The notes: generated by a model not told the origin, from the letters alone. Shown: positions 32,719 through 45,185, numbered from the stretch's first letter. The stretch: DNA of 64,000 nt from Turritopsis dohrnii (GCA_027922465.2 BQMF02000031.1:1178001-1242000), one strand, 5' to 3'. Translations and numbers: made by a program.

Positions 32719-32903
32719 TATTAAAAAACAGACACAGAAAATAAAACAGTGAGCACTTCACTCAAAGAGCACTTTTCTTCTTATAAAATAAAACTTTCAA
32801 CAAACTGAAAAACATGCGTTATATTGAAACACGTGAGCCATACAAAAACACGTGAGCCAACGTAAAAGAATCAAGCATCAAGTGAGCGTCATATATTCTA
32901 ACA
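32719..32903 (-). repeat. Copia 3' LTR
   Basis: 185 bp. On the element strand it begins TGTTAGAATATATGACGCTC and ends TTTTTTAATA. By eye it is identical to the 5' LTR. Confidence 0.93.
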
Positions 32904-32914
32904 CTCCCACTTGA
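32904..32914 (-). other. Copia polypurine tract
   Basis: Element-strand CAAGTGGGAGTG directly precedes the 3' LTR, the expected place for plus-strand priming. Confidence 0.65.
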
Positions 32915-32959
32915 CGGTCACTTTCTGTCAATGTCATGTCAATATAAACCTAGTCTCCT

Positions 32960-35900
32960 TTAACATTTCTTAACACCAAGTCCTTCACGAAGTTTTTCAA
33001 ATTGAAGTCTCGGTAGTCCTTTCGTCAGCAAATCAGCAATCATTTCTTGTGTAGGACAGTATCGTAGACCAATATTCTTCTTAGCGACGGCATCGCGCAC
33101 ATGATGAAACTTAATGTCGATGTGTTTTGTACGGGAATGATGCGACGGATTCTTTGCGAGTTCGATCGTACCTTGGTTGTCTTCGAACATTGTTGTTGGT
33201 TCCGTTTGGTTGAATCCCATATCGTTAAGTAAGGTTCGTAGCCACATTGCCTCTTGTGTTGCATGAGACAAAGCCACGTATTCAGCTTCCGTTGTCGAAA
33301 GAGCCACAATCGATTGTCGTTTTGATCTCCAAGATACAGTAGACTTTCCGATTTGAAATACGTAACCGGAAGTCGATTTTCGTGTTGCAATATCACCAGC
33401 CCAATCAGCATCTGCGTAACCATGAAGAAAGTTCTTAACTTCTCCAGTATTAATCGCTTCGTAAACTAAACCGTAATCAAGAGTCCCTTTAATGTATCGT
33501 AAAACTCTCTTCACGCCGACCCAATGTTGTTTGCCAGGTCTTGACATATGTTGACTTAATATCCCAACTGCAGCCGAAATATCTGGTCTCGTTCCAATGG
33601 AGGCATATGTCAAGCATCCAATAACAGATTGGAACTCCTGCAATTTGACCATCTGTTCATCATCGTTGATCTTTTCGAATTTTGCCCCAGGCTCCAGTGG
33701 TGTAGCCACTGGTTTGCATTCTTCCATCCCAAAACGTTTCAGTATAGATGATAGGAATGCGTGTTGGTCGATTGTAAGTAATTTCTGGCTACGACTGCGT
33801 TTTATAGCCATTCCAAGAATGAAATGTGCTTCACCTCTGTCCTCCATTTCGTAGCGATCAGCTAATCTTTTCTTCTCGGACTCGAGTACAGTGATGTTGT
33901 TCGAAGCAATCAGAAGATCGTCAACATACAGTGCAATGATGACAATACATTCTTGACCATCTTTCAAGAATCGTTTGAAATAGATACATGGGTCTGCATC
34001 GGCTTGCGTATATCCGGATTTTTTGAGGTAATCATCAATGTTCTTGTTCCAACATCGTGCTGATTGCTTTAAACCATACAGACTTTTTCTCAGTTTGCAT
34101 ACCATCTTCGGATGAAGTTTATCTATGAAGCCCTCAGGTTGCCTCATAAATATTTCTTCTTCGAGATCTCCATTCAGAAAAGCTGTCTTGACGTCCATCT
34201 GATGGAGTTCCAAATCGAAATGATTAACAATTGCCAACAAAGTGCGAATTGAACTGTACTTTGCCACTGGTGAGAAGACTTCATCGTAGTCAACGCCGGA
34301 TTTTTGTGAGCAGCCTTGTGCAACTAATCGAGTCTTGCATCTTTCAATCTCTCCATCAGCACCTCTTTTGTGTTTGAAAACCCATTTGCTTCCAACAATG
34401 TTCTTATCTTCGGGTAAATCGACCAATTCCCAGGTTTGGTTTTGTAATAGTGAGTCATATTCGTCTTGAATAGATTCTTGCCATATTTTCGAATTAATGC
34501 TATTCAAAGCTTCTTTGATGGTTGTTGGCTCTTCTTCATCAACGATTGCGGCTGATGCAGCATCCATTAGGTTCCACCATTCAGCAGTTAAGACGTTCAG
34601 CCTGTCAGGTGGTCTCCTTATACGTCGGGGTCTTTCAGCTATATCTTCGTTTTCAGCAACTTGCGGGTTTTCAGCGATTTCATTTTCAGGGACATCATCA
34701 GCGTCGTCATTCTCTACTTTTTCTACTGACCCAGTAAAGAATTCAAGACTTGTGTCGGTACATTCCGATTTTTCAATATCGAAATTTCTCTCTGCAAAGA
34801 CTACGTCACGACTTCTGAGCATTTGTTTCGTTTGTGGATTGTAGAACTTGTATCCGTTTCCATTAGAAGGATATCCAACGAACACACACGGAATTGATTT
34901 TTTGTCGAATTTTCCATTTCGCTTAGCATCAGGAACATGTACGAACGCTTTACATCCAAAAACTTTCAGATTACTAACGTCTGGTTTCTTACTATACCAG
35001 TATTCGTAAGGTGTGGCATTCTTCAAGAAAACTGTTGGACTTCGGTTTCGCACGTAGCAGGCAGTGGCGACAGCTTCAGCCCAAAATGGAAGTGGTTTCT
35101 TAGCATGGTGCAGCATTGATCTCGCGGTTTCTAGGAGAGTTCGATTCATACGCTCAGCAACCCCGTTCTGCTGAGGAGAATACGGAATGGTAAGTTCACG
35201 TCGAATCCCTCGATCGGTGCAGAATCTTTCGAAATCATTTGATATATATTCACCACCGTTGTCTGACCGTATGCGTTTGACGGTTTGATTTTCAACGTTC
35301 AAATGTTTAATTTTCAGTCCTGTTTGGTTTTCTACAAGATTAACGAACTCTGTGAACTTGGAAAGTACTTCGGACTTTTGCTTCATCATGTAGACAGTTG
35401 TGTATCTCGAATAATCGTCTATGAATGTCACAAAGTATCTGGAACCTCCCACTGAAGGTACATCCATTGGACCGCAGACGTCGCTATGAATCAATTCGAG
35501 TAATCCTGTCGAGGTGCTTCTTGCTTTCTTAGGGAAAGGTTGACGATTTTGCTTTCCCATAGCACAGCCTTCGCAGTTTCGATCAACAGCTTCCTTGATG
35601 TCGATGTTCAGGCCACTTACCATCTCCTTGTTGCCCAACAGCTTGATGTTGTCATACCCAAGGTGGCCATATCTTTGGTGCCATAACTCTAGCTTTTCCT
35701 GGTTATTAGTTTGCGTGATGCAGCATGATTCATCAGGAATGAAGGTGTCAAGCTTATAAAGCTTGCCATGTTTATGGCCAATTGTGTACGTTTTTTCACC
35801 AATAGTGATTTTGCAGGCTTTACCTTTGAATTCAACGGCAGCTCCTTTCTCTGTGATTGCTGGTAGGGAAAACAATTTATTCTGAAGTTTCGGAACAAAG

Positions 35901-36916
35901 AGCACGTCCTTTAAAACAATATTAACTTTATCATCATCGTTCTTTACAGTTAAACGTACATTGCCTTTACCATACGAGAACAGTATGCTATCATCAGCAA
36001 GTTTAACTTTCAATGGAGTTTCAAACGGTGAATAATCATCAAGGTTTTTCTTTTTAGGCGTCATGTGCTGTGAAGCACCAGAGTCTATCCACCAGTTTGC
36101 ATCTTTGTTGTGGTTGGAAGATTTCAGTGCAACTTCAGCAGCTTGATCAATCTTGTCGACTTGCAGGGTAGACTCTCTGATACTTTTTATCAGTTTTGCA
36201 TGACCTTCTTTCTTCTTCAGGTCATTTTTCTTTTTGAAACAGTCACGGGCAAAATGTCCAGGAATTTTGCAGTAATGACATTTTCCCGGTTTTTTGTTTG
36301 ATACTAACAGAGCATTGTCGGACTTTCCAGTTTCACCTGACTTCTTCTTTTCACTTTCATGTATGAGTCTATCTCTAACGTAATCCCATGTAAGGTTGTC
36401 CTCAGCAATGGTCTCTAACGCTGTAATTAAGTAGTTATAGTCTTCCGGCAAACTACTGATTAATAGAATAACAAGATCCTTTTCAGCTATTCTGTCATCA
36501 ATAGCTTCTAAATGCTCACTCAATGTCTTAATGTAGTTGATATGTTCAGTCATATTTTGTCCCTTTTCCATTCGAGCAGAATACAACTTTCTTCGATAAA
36601 ATATTTTCTTTGACAGGGTTTTTTGCTGGAAATGTTTCTCAAGGTTCTCCCATGCGGCTTGAGCAGTTTCAGACGAACGAACGTAAATTTGCAAATTTGT
36701 TGATATACCCAGACAAATAATTGCCAATGCTTGGTTTTCACGTTTCTTGAACTTTCGTTTCTCAGTTTCAGATAATTCATCATCCATTACTTCAGCACCA
36801 GTAACGATCTCCCAAAGATCTTTACCTATCAGATACATTTTCATGTTGAATTTCCATGAATGATAATTATCAGCATTCAGTTTTTCAATTTTGAAACTTA
36901 AATCTTCAGTCGCCAT
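32960..36916 (-). CDS. Copia Gag-Pol polyprotein, 1318 residues, intact
   Basis: Single frame from ATG at 36916 to the stop at 32960. Gag comes first, with a zinc knuckle CHYCKIPGHFARDC (213-226). The protease has WIDSGASQHMT (DSG at 278-280). The integrase has the HHCC region (HQRYGHLGYDN...CEGCAMGK) and catalytic aspartates/glutamate around HSDVCGPM, SDNGGEY and QQNGVAERMNRTL. The reverse transcriptase has MDVKTAFLNGDLEE, LYGLKQSARCW and the catalytic YVDDLLIAS. RNase H has YADADWAGD, SKRQSIVALSTTEAEY and EDNQGTIELA. The domain order (integrase before RT) defines copia rather than gypsy. No stop or shift was seen and all catalytic residues are present, so it may be active. The AT-rich start context and the position 75 bases inside the 5' LTR support the chosen ATG. 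Confidence 0.96.
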   Translation of the reverse strand: MATEDLSFKIEKLNADNYHSWKFNMKMYLIGKDLWEIVTGAEVMDDELSETEKRKFKKRENQALAIICLGISTNLQIYVRSSETAQAAWENLEKHFQQKTLSKKIFYRRKLYSARMEKGQNMTEHINYIKTLSEHLEAIDDRIAEKDLVILLISSLPEDYNYLITALETIAEDNLTWDYVRDRLIHESEKKKSGETGKSDNALLVSNKKPGKCHYCKIPGHFARDCFKKKNDLKKKEGHAKLIKSIRESTLQVDKIDQAAEVALKSSNHNKDANWWIDSGASQHMTPKKKNLDDYSPFETPLKVKLADDSILFSYGKGNVRLTVKNDDDKVNIVLKDVLFVPKLQNKLFSLPAITEKGAAVEFKGKACKITIGEKTYTIGHKHGKLYKLDTFIPDESCCITQTNNQEKLELWHQRYGHLGYDNIKLLGNKEMVSGLNIDIKEAVDRNCEGCAMGKQNRQPFPKKARSTSTGLLELIHSDVCGPMDVPSVGGSRYFVTFIDDYSRYTTVYMMKQKSEVLSKFTEFVNLVENQTGLKIKHLNVENQTVKRIRSDNGGEYISNDFERFCTDRGIRRELTIPYSPQQNGVAERMNRTLLETARSMLHHAKKPLPFWAEAVATACYVRNRSPTVFLKNATPYEYWYSKKPDVSNLKVFGCKAFVHVPDAKRNGKFDKKSIPCVFVGYPSNGNGYKFYNPQTKQMLRSRDVVFAERNFDIEKSECTDTSLEFFTGSVEKVENDDADDVPENEIAENPQVAENEDIAERPRRIRRPPDRLNVLTAEWWNLMDAASAAIVDEEEPTTIKEALNSINSKIWQESIQDEYDSLLQNQTWELVDLPEDKNIVGSKWVFKHKRGADGEIERCKTRLVAQGCSQKSGVDYDEVFSPVAKYSSIRTLLAIVNHFDLELHQMDVKTAFLNGDLEEEIFMRQPEGFIDKLHPKMVCKLRKSLYGLKQSARCWNKNIDDYLKKSGYTQADADPCIYFKRFLKDGQECIVIIALYVDDLLIASNNITVLESEKKRLADRYEMEDRGEAHFILGMAIKRSRSQKLLTIDQHAFLSSILKRFGMEECKPVATPLEPGAKFEKINDDEQMVKLQEFQSVIGCLTYASIGTRPDISAAVGILSQHMSRPGKQHWVGVKRVLRYIKGTLDYGLVYEAINTGEVKNFLHGYADADWAGDIATRKSTSGYVFQIGKSTVSWRSKRQSIVALSTTEAEYVALSHATQEAMWLRTLLNDMGFNQTEPTTMFEDNQGTIELAKNPSHHSRTKHIDIKFHHVRDAVAKKNIGLRYCPTQEMIADLLTKGLPRLQFEKLREGLGVKKC

Positions 36917-36976
36917 TTTGAAAACAATTTAAATATAACAAACTCAAACAAATAGCGCTCTATAACATTTAAGTGT

Positions 36977-36990
36977 CTGGGCCCATAACC
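36977..36990 (-). other. Copia primer-binding site for a half tRNA-iMet
   Basis: Element-strand GGTTATGGGCCCAG adjoins the 5' LTR. It is complementary to the anticodon-stem/loop of initiator tRNA-Met (CTGGGCCCATAACC), not to a tRNA 3' end. Drosophila copia is known to prime with a cleaved 5' half of tRNA-iMet; the same is inferred here. Confidence 0.8.
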
Positions 36991-37175
36991 TATTAAAAAA
37001 CAGACACAGAAAATAAAACAGTGAGCACTTCACTCAAAGAGCACTTTTCTTCTTATAAAATAAAACTTTCAACAAACTGAAAAACATGCGTTATATTGAA
37101 ACACGTGAGCCATACAAAAACACGTGAGCCAACGTAAAAGAATCAAGCATCAAGTGAGCGTCATATATTCTAACA
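36991..37175 (-). repeat. Copia 5' LTR
   Basis: 185 bp, same bounds and sequence as the 3' LTR. It would contain the promoter and poly(A) site of the element. Confidence 0.93.
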
Positions 37176-37180
37176 AGGAG

Positions 37181-37771
37181 ATGAGTAAATTCTTTGTTCA
37201 TGTAAATTCAATTTACGTAAAATACAGATATCTAGTTAACTTATCACCATTCCACGACTCCAATGTCGACAACAATGCCATCCATATAAGAGGTATTCAT
37301 CATCCGTCTCTAGATTTATAACTGCTTCTTCTCTCACAACAATTCATTTATTACTAAGATGGCCTTCATCATTAGTCCAGCCCGATAAGAAGAATCGAAG
37401 TTCGAGTGAAGCATCTAATAGCTAATCATTTTCCTATTCAATGTACCCGCACTGCCGAAATGCGTTGACGAAAATTTATAGTTTCACTACATTTTCCATC
37501 CTTCAAACACCAATTAACAACGGTTACCTTTCTTTCTGAGCTCCTTAATTCCATTCGTAAACCATTCCAACACGACAAGAACACATCTTATTTTCATGGA
37601 ATCAGCTTTTTGAGATGATTGAGTTGGAGGATGATGATGAACAAAATCGAACAACGACTTCCGCCTCTCCCGTGAAACTACTATATGCCTCATCGCTGCG
37701 GGGGCAATTAAAATAAACAAATCATTGTTCTTCTACTACTAAAAAACAACCAAAATTATTATTTCTGTCTA
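37181..37771. other. Spacer with a dispersed-repeat fragment
   Basis: No gene. About 37600-37710 (GATGATGATGAACAAAATCG ... CTCCCGTGAAACTACTATATG) resembles 60600-60690 in the ABCC10 intron, so a degraded repeat is shared by the two places. Confidence 0.4.
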
Positions 37772-38614
37772 ATGGTCCAGCCAGAGATATGTAAAAAAGA
37801 AAGATAAACAACTCACTGTTTCTCGTAAAAGCTATCCGTGTCCCTTTTTCTGGTGTGAGTATTGTTTCGCGCGAATATTTTAAACATATAATTAATTCTA
37901 ATTGTTAAAATTCTAAATGTTCATTGGTTGAAAATTAAAATTATACTAATAATCATTGCATAATTTTCATAATTTTTCCTAGTTGCGCATATTTCAATAT
38001 TTCATAAAGCTTTCGTTCACCAAACATGCCGAACTATAGACGAGTACATTAATTATGAAGAATATTTCATCTGTAAACACCGAATTTTAGGTCTAACTTT
38101 TCTCAAAATATCTCGTTTTAAAACGAATGTTGAATAATCTTAACCAAATAAACTGATAAATAAAAGCATACCTTAAGTGTTATTAGCCAGACTTGCATCA
38201 GACTTCAGTACTTTTTTTGAAAAATTGATTTCAATGAGAGTCACTTATTTTTACGAGAAAATTTACCAGTATATGACTTATTGGTTATTTCTTTTTCTAA
38301 AATGATAATCTTTATTACAAACATTAAGAAAAATGAAGAGTATATGTGTGAGATTAAGATTCGCCTGTAAAATATCAAAATCTCTCAGGATATATTTATG
38401 AAAGACAAATCAACAACAACTTAAATTGTCGGTAACACTCGTTATATATCTTAATCTTTCTAAAATTTAATTATTCTCAAAAAAAAGAGTCTGGATCTGG
38501 GGACACGGATGGCGTTGTATAGAAGCGCGAAACAAAAAGATTAACAATAAGCTGTCAATCAAGTTCAAACGAGTTGTTTATCTTTCTTTTTTTACATATC
38601 TCTGGTCCAGCTTT
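37772..38614. mobile_element. Probable MITE, about 0.84 kb
   Basis: Near-terminal inverted repeats of about 35 bases (CCAGAGATATGTAAAAAAGA...AAACAACTC) occur at 37781-37816 and 38573-38608. A second inner pair is built around ATCCGTGTCCC and GTTTCGCGC. The interior is AT-rich and non-coding. No target duplication was confirmed. Confidence 0.65.
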
Positions 38615-41600
38615 AACATTATTGATGCATACTTCACATGGTGAAGTTAAGGAAATAAAAATAGCTACTTAAGACTTGATGCTTCTCGCCTTCTTGCCAA
38701 ATAAAGAATATCCCCATCAAATTGTTCATGTTTTACATTTTCATTGACTGACTATAAACGTTACAGCTTGGCAAAATTAAACTTTCGATAATACCATTCT
38801 TGCATCAAAATAATCAAAAAGCTTTTGAAACGGTCAAATAAAAAGGGTTTAGTTGCCGAAATAGGCAAAGAAACTTTCCGAGTTCGGACTAGAAAATTCA
38901 ATATGGACAGTAAAATATCTTTTGAAATTCCTTAGTCTGGTAATCTTGGTCCTCCTGTAGTTCAGTTGTAACGTTTTAACAGGCATGTGATAAGCGAGTA
39001 AACACATAAAAATCAAGCTTTATTATATGAGATCTACTAATTATCTCCCTTATACATGACGGAATTAAAAAATAGTTTATAGAAATGGTTTGTTTTCAAT
39101 GTGGATTTCGTCTATCTATTACCCACCAGGCAAACTTGTTGAAAAATCACTACGAAGGAGTACTTTTCTATAGAAATATACACACTATTTTAATGAAAAT
39201 TCTCTTACTCGCAGTGACTTTTTGACATTTACACACCCTGTAAAATCTATACACGTATTATTTTTATAAGAAACTAGTGACAGGCCCTAGTATTGACAGT
39301 TTCTTAATTCTTTCCCGTTAGTTCTAAAAGTTTCTTAATTGGTTTCTTAAATTTGAATTTAGATATTTTTAACGGAATTTAGAAGGAAGAGCCTGAATTG
39401 AATTTGACAGGAATGGACAGCTGCGACAGTTGGATGTCAGTAAAAATGAGATTGAACCAAGTTTTTTTTTTCTTATATAAGAACTACATAAGCAACAGAA
39501 ACAATGAACAACAAGTATAGTATAAGTTGTATTTATCTAATGTTATGGTATCTACTCCATCTACATCGTCCAAGATGTAAGCTGTAGCTGAAACTCTCAA
39601 TGCTTTTTGGCTTAAAATTAGCCTTTACAAAGAATGATACTGAAGATAAATTTGTAGTTTTGTTGCCTTAAGTTATATTTTGTTCACCCACGCCACTACT
39701 ATTCTTTTTGCTTCACGCCCTCAGCCCATCAGCAGGGGTTTTAGGGGTCGGAGCTTCCTCATGAAAAGTTTTCCCTAATAGCTTTTTAGTGTTTTACAAA
39801 ACAATTTTTTTTTCAACCAAAAAATATTGGAGGGGCTTCATTTTATTTCATAAAAAGATAAAGCTTTCACAGAGCTTTCTGAAAATGTATATATGATGCT
39901 ATAAACATTTATTATTTGGTACAATATTTTAAATTTAGTGATACTTCATTTCATGTTTATTGCAATTTGTTTACTACAGAATCTATTAAGCATGTTTACA
40001 AGAACTATGTTCTCTTTTAATATTAGACTTATCAATTTTCATGTAAAGCAAATAACAGCTATTGTTTCTTTTGTAATGTTATTTATTCAACCGATCGCAA
40101 AATGGAATGTCTTTAGAAGACTTTTTCTCGATAAATATTTTTGCGTTGCTTATCTGTTTTTATATACCTCCGAAAGCCCCTACGACGGAGGTATCATTAC
40201 GTGTCATTCAGTGCCCGTGTATTTATGACAAGGCTGATACTGGTCATAAAGAAAAAGACCGTATTGAAAACGCCTGAAATTTCGCTTCGATCTCCTTTCT
40301 CGTCGTCAAAATCACATACAAAGGTGCAAAAAGCTGCCTGCTCTTGCTTCATCCATATTCACCTGGTTACTGATTTTTTTGCGTGTCTTTTCATTATACG
40401 TTCTTTGCAATGGGAACAGAAAAGCGATGAACTTTTCGGGAGTCAATAAGCGCGGAATTTATATGAAAATATGCACTGAACTTACTTTCGTCAGTGGGAA
40501 CTAGGCTTTATTTCGTCAGAACTAGGACTTGTTTAGAAAAACTGCAGTAACGTTTTTTAAATTATTGGTCAGCGCGATAGCAGCTGATCTTTCATTAGCG
40601 TTTGTACGTCCGTCCGTCCGTCCGTCCGTCCGTAATTCCAAGATTTTGTGTCCTCGATTGTAGGCTGACGTCTGTTGTAGGCTGAATCAGAGGCTATTTT
40701 CCAACTATGGTTGTTGCATGAATAGGTTAAAAGAAGATATTTTTAAACGTTTTCTTATTGTGAGTGTGGCCATGAAAACAGCAAATCATGAAATCACTGC
40801 GTGGAGTTTCTCAAAACTTCGCTATGATGCTACCTATTCAGTGTAGAGTCAAATATCATTTTACTAGAAATAGCAATAGAAATGTCTATGGTTGTAAGAG
40901 AATTGTTTATGCAAAATGACTCTTTTTGCTGGTGTCGAGACATCTCCATTACATTTATACATATTGGTATGGTTTGATCCCACACAGCCAAAAACAAAGT
41001 GATGATAATATGACTGCAATCTCCAAAAACACACTACTGGAGGTAAGAAAATTTTAAACATATTTTCCCCTCATTGATGATGCCATGGCTGACGTATTTT
41101 GTATGTAACTGGGTGCTGCTACACACTCACTGATAAATAAATCATTTCATGTTTTTTTATTCTCCTTTTCCTGTCGTCCATCATCAAACAAAGCAAGGGT
41201 TTACTGAGATACAATTGGTGGCTCTTTCAGGGGAAAGAAATTATTAACCAATATTTCAATGCGGTAGAATAAAATAAACCCATTTTACCACCACAGGAAT
41301 TTCATTTTTTGGCGTTTGTCTATAACACTACTGCCCCGAAACTTTGAATAATTACAAAACCATTCCTAATAAATATAAATACATTGTACATGTGAAAGAA
41401 ACTTTATGTAAAGTTCCATTATACACAAAGGGTAAATATTTTATATATAAAGATATTGTTTTGCTACGCAAAATATAAAAGCAATGTTGATCAACCAAGG
41501 TTGCGAAAATTTTAAAACTTTTCTATAGAAATTTAATAATGAATTATGTCGCCTTTCACATTTTTTTAGGAAAATTGTTGGCGATGTTGTTATATCAGAC

Positions 41601-42728
41601 TCAGTGAGCAGAGTCAGAAACGTAGCTACCAGGTTTATTGGGCTTATGAGTTATCACAAGTTGGATAATTATTACTGTAAAACTTATTGAACACTGTCAG
41701 AACTAATTGTGATTTCCGAACTGGCTTTTTTGTAAGATTGTTACTTTTGTATTGTCAATACTCTGTGTCTGCATGACCGTGAGTTTCTTTCATTCCAGGG
41801 TCTAATCTAGTCCAAAAGAGCATCTGTTGATCGGACGCTGCCCTCTGCATTTTTTTAAAAATTTATTTCACTTTAAAAGCTTGTATAGGGGGTTCACAGG
41901 TTTAACCCACTGAAATAAAGCTCAGGTTGCCCTTTTCCTAAAAAAAGTGCCCTTTGGATGTTCATAATGTGCCTTTTTTCCCTTCCGCCAGATGCTGCCC
42001 TTCCATTCTAGATTGGACCCTGTAATCAAATAATCCGCATTTGCTTACTTTTTCAATCTGAAGTAAAGCGAAAATATATAAATTAGTGCACTGTGCCAAA
42101 CATACAAGAGTTACTAGAGTTAGTAACTTCTTTTTGAATTTGATCATATTTATAATATATATTTTATTTACTCGAAATCAGATTTGCGTTCCATTCAATT
42201 CAATTGGATATGACTTCTTGGAGATAAATATGCATGAAAGTCTTATCTGCTTAAAATTTGTTTTATTTGTGTACAAGATAAATGTGAGGCATTTGAATAA
42301 ATTTTTGGTATATTTAATGTCAGTCTCTGATGTATTGTATTGAATTAAATTTGGAATGATATTGCATTATGAATTCAACATCTGTTTTAGATTGTTTTTA
42401 ACCAAAATGGTTTATTCCTTTAACCATTGTCACTCTAGATATATCTCAGAAATTCCTATTTCGACTTTCCCAGAGTAAAAATGTATTTCGATTTTGCTTT
42501 GCAGTCCATTATTTTTCAACTTTGCCGAGAGCGCTGACCTTCAGGCCCCAGGGGCCTCTTGTTAAACATAGAACACATTAACATAAAGATGTCGCAGAAA
42601 ATATTTTTCAAAGGGTCCGTGGAGCTCATATAGAAATTTAGCCTTTTCAAAATGCCCTTATTCCCAATAACTTTTTAAAACTAAATAAAAATAAAATTAT
42701 TTTCATAAGATAGGGAATTTTATACACC
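38615..42728. other. Long spacer without a recognised gene
   Basis: Four kb of AT-rich DNA. It contains a TCCG microsatellite (separate entry) and an element-end-like sequence near 42540-42566 (CAGGCCCCAGGGGCCTCTTG then TTAAAC). Frames such as 39938-40228 are hydrophobic but AT-driven and not credible. Confidence 0.4.
40608..40633. repeat. (TCCG)n microsatellite
   Basis: Six consecutive copies of TCCG. Confidence 0.9.
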
Positions 42729-43048
42729 GACTGGTAGCCTTTGTGGTAGAGTGCTCGCTTCCTGTTCGGTAGGTCGCGGGTTCAATCCCGACCGAGTCAT
42801 GCCGCCAGCGACTATAACAGTGTGAATCATTCCTCTCTGCTTAGTACTCAGCAAGAGAGTACGAATGATTTCTAGGATGATTGTCTAGTTGAGCGGTTCC
42901 TGTCTTTACAGCGTCCTTAGAACAAGTGGGGGCTTTAAATGCTCTAGGACCTCCTTTGCAGGAGCCTCATTGATAACCAGTACCTTAAGGAACTGAAGAG
43001 GCTATCCTGGGTAAACGTTCGTAAAAAAAAAAATAAATAAATAAATAA
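42729..43048 (+). mobile_element. tRNA-derived SINE with (AAAT)n tail
   Basis: The head (42729-42798) has A-box GGTAGCCTTTGTGGTAGAG, B-box GGGTTCAATCCC and a partly paired acceptor stem (GACT/AGTC). The body contains AGGAGCCTCATTGATAACCAG and GAAGAGGCTATCCTGGGTAA and ends in an A-rich tail with AAATAAAT repeats. Related 3' body pieces occur at 58440-58590 and 59930-60180. It would need LINE enzymes to move. Confidence 0.8.
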
Positions 43049-44863
43049 GGTTTTCAATAATGTATACTTTGTTGATGAAAAAATAACCATATCAAAACTT
43101 ATGGACACAAAATGGACACTGAAAACATGCAATGGTGATGACTGTCCTTAACGATTTTGATATCCAGTATGTGGTTTCTTATAAACGGCTTTTCTATAAA
43201 AAAAATACGTGTATGTTGCATGTTACAAACGTGCGAAAAGTCACGTTTTGAGCGAATTTGTGCCGAGATAAAACATTTCTTCCCCCTTATTTTTTCTGAC
43301 ACGATAACTTTCATTTAAGCAATCTATTATTCTATTCAGATTCTAAAAAATGATACTGCCTAAAGTGCCCAGAAAAATAATTCGTCACTCGCATTCTCTG
43401 CGTAAATTACTAATTAATAATAGAAACCATACTCCTCTTTCCACGTGTTATGCACGTGGTTGATTTCCCGGTAGACATTCTCTTTAAAAACTTTTATGGT
43501 GCAAAAAGTTGGAAGTATAAAAAAATGCTATAAAAATTCAACAGTATAAAAAGCTACTTTTTGCAAAATACTGTCAATAATGTTATCGATTCTATTTTTG
43601 CTCAGGCATAGAAATTCTTTTAATAATTTTAAAAATAAAAGTCATACCCCTTACCCTCCCTGTTCACACACCAAGCAAAAAACCATTTTCTCTAGTACAG
43701 GCCTGCAATCATCCAATATGTGCAGTTCCAACTACAACTACATCGTGTAAGTTGAAAATATTTGTATTTTCTTTTCCTTTACAGTTATATAGTATTTTTT
43801 GTATTATTCTTAAGTGAAACGAATGTGCGTCATTCATAATTGGTGTTAACATCATTATCAAAAAGCTCATCTATCTACTTTTTCGTAAAATTACTATGAG
43901 TATTTGAGGAGATATTATATATAAAAGGGTGTGTAGTCTATACCCAAGTTGCCACATTATTTTACTACAGACCCCACAGACCAAGGAGTTTTACTTTTCT
44001 CATTTCACCACTTGACCGATTATTTCACAGAAAAAATATTTCAATAACGACTGAGGTGGAGGGCATTCTTTGCATTTGCTGTTGTTGTTGGAAGATGCAT
44101 AAGTGCTGATAAGGTATGATTATACATAAATGTATTTGAATTTGGTCTTTAGTATAATAAAGTTTGTTTGATTATTTCTTCATTTTTGCTGCAAAAATAT
44201 TTATATATATATATAATTCCTCAGTGGAAAGCTTATCCATCCTAAACAATCTTTTCCAATGGTAACTTGGATATGGATCCCAACATTTATACTCCTTGAT
44301 TACCTTAACTGATTTAATTTTTGCGGGAATTAGTTTTCGCGGTTTTTCGGTTTTTCATCATTTTTGCAAAAACTTTGAGAAAAGTTTGATTTACCTCTAT
44401 CCGCGAAAAATAGTTCCCGTGAAATTTGAAAAACATTTCAATAAGCAAAAAAAAAAATTCCCCCTATGTCTTTGAGAATTTGCAGTTTTCGAATTCTGGT
44501 CAAATTTCCAACGATTTTGATTTAGAAGAAATATCTTTAAAAAAATTTACTATTATAAATAGATGTTTCCTAGTCAATAATTACAATAGTATCTATCAGC
44601 GGCGAGGTGCTTATTTCGTGATAAGAGTAGCTCTCGAATGCCCCTACTTTTTGAATTGCTTTTTTCTTAATGTGAAATGTTTTTTTGTAGTCTGGTGATC
44701 TCCTCCATCCGATTATGACAATTCACAATACAATCTATTGACTATTTTCTTATATATATATACATAGTCAGAATTTTAGGTGACATTGATGATGACTTGT
44801 AAGCTAGTTCTTAGTTAATAGCTATATTCATTAGTCTCATTGTAATTAGTTTTATATATAGGA
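43049..44863. other. Spacer with MITE-like motif fragment
   Basis: No gene. Near 44317-44430, TTTTTGCGGGAATTAGTTTTCG and a later complementary stretch form a loose inverted pair, probably a degraded MITE. Confidence 0.4.
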
Positions 44864-44872
44864 TAGATATAG

Positions 44873-45185
44873 GAGGCCCGGAAAACCCGAGTTATGAAAT
44901 CCAGTTATAAAGTCGAGTTATGAATTATGACGTCATAATTCGAGTTATTAACTCGAAATTTTTAATTTTCTATATTCTTTCGAGTTAATAACTTGAAAAT
45001 ATATTTGTCGCTTTTACAACTCGAGTTATTAACTCGAAATTTAAAAAGTCAAATTTTGAATTCGAGTTAATAACTCAAAGTTAATTTTTCAAATAAATCA
45101 AATCGAGTTACTAACTCGATAGTATTATTATTGCTTTAAAGGAGTCGAGTTATTAAAGTTTTCAAAAATTTCTTACGATTTAATT
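44873..45185 (+). repeat. Left foldback arm
   Basis: Inverted copy of 46856-47122. Contains six spaced CGAGTTAnTAACTCG-type palindromes and the sub-terminal ATGACGTCAT palindrome. Confidence 0.88.

Larger units (their letters stand above)
32719..37175 (-). mobile_element. Ty1/copia retrotransposon, full-length
   Basis: Complete element of 4457 bp with two 185-bp LTRs that look identical, one long polyprotein frame, a primer-binding site, a purine-rich tract and the 5-bp target duplication AGGAG (32714-32718 and 37176-37180). It sits in otherwise unremarkable DNA past a LINE relic. The intact frame and matching LTRs point to a very recent insertion. Confidence 0.95.

Noticed and set aside
33040..33423. 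127-residue minus-strand frame as a gene
   Set aside because: It is an out-of-frame shadow of the copia RNase H region.
39938..40449. Overlapping plus-strand frames as a small gene
   Set aside because: Both are rich in F/I/L from AT-rich DNA and match nothing; they look like chance frames.
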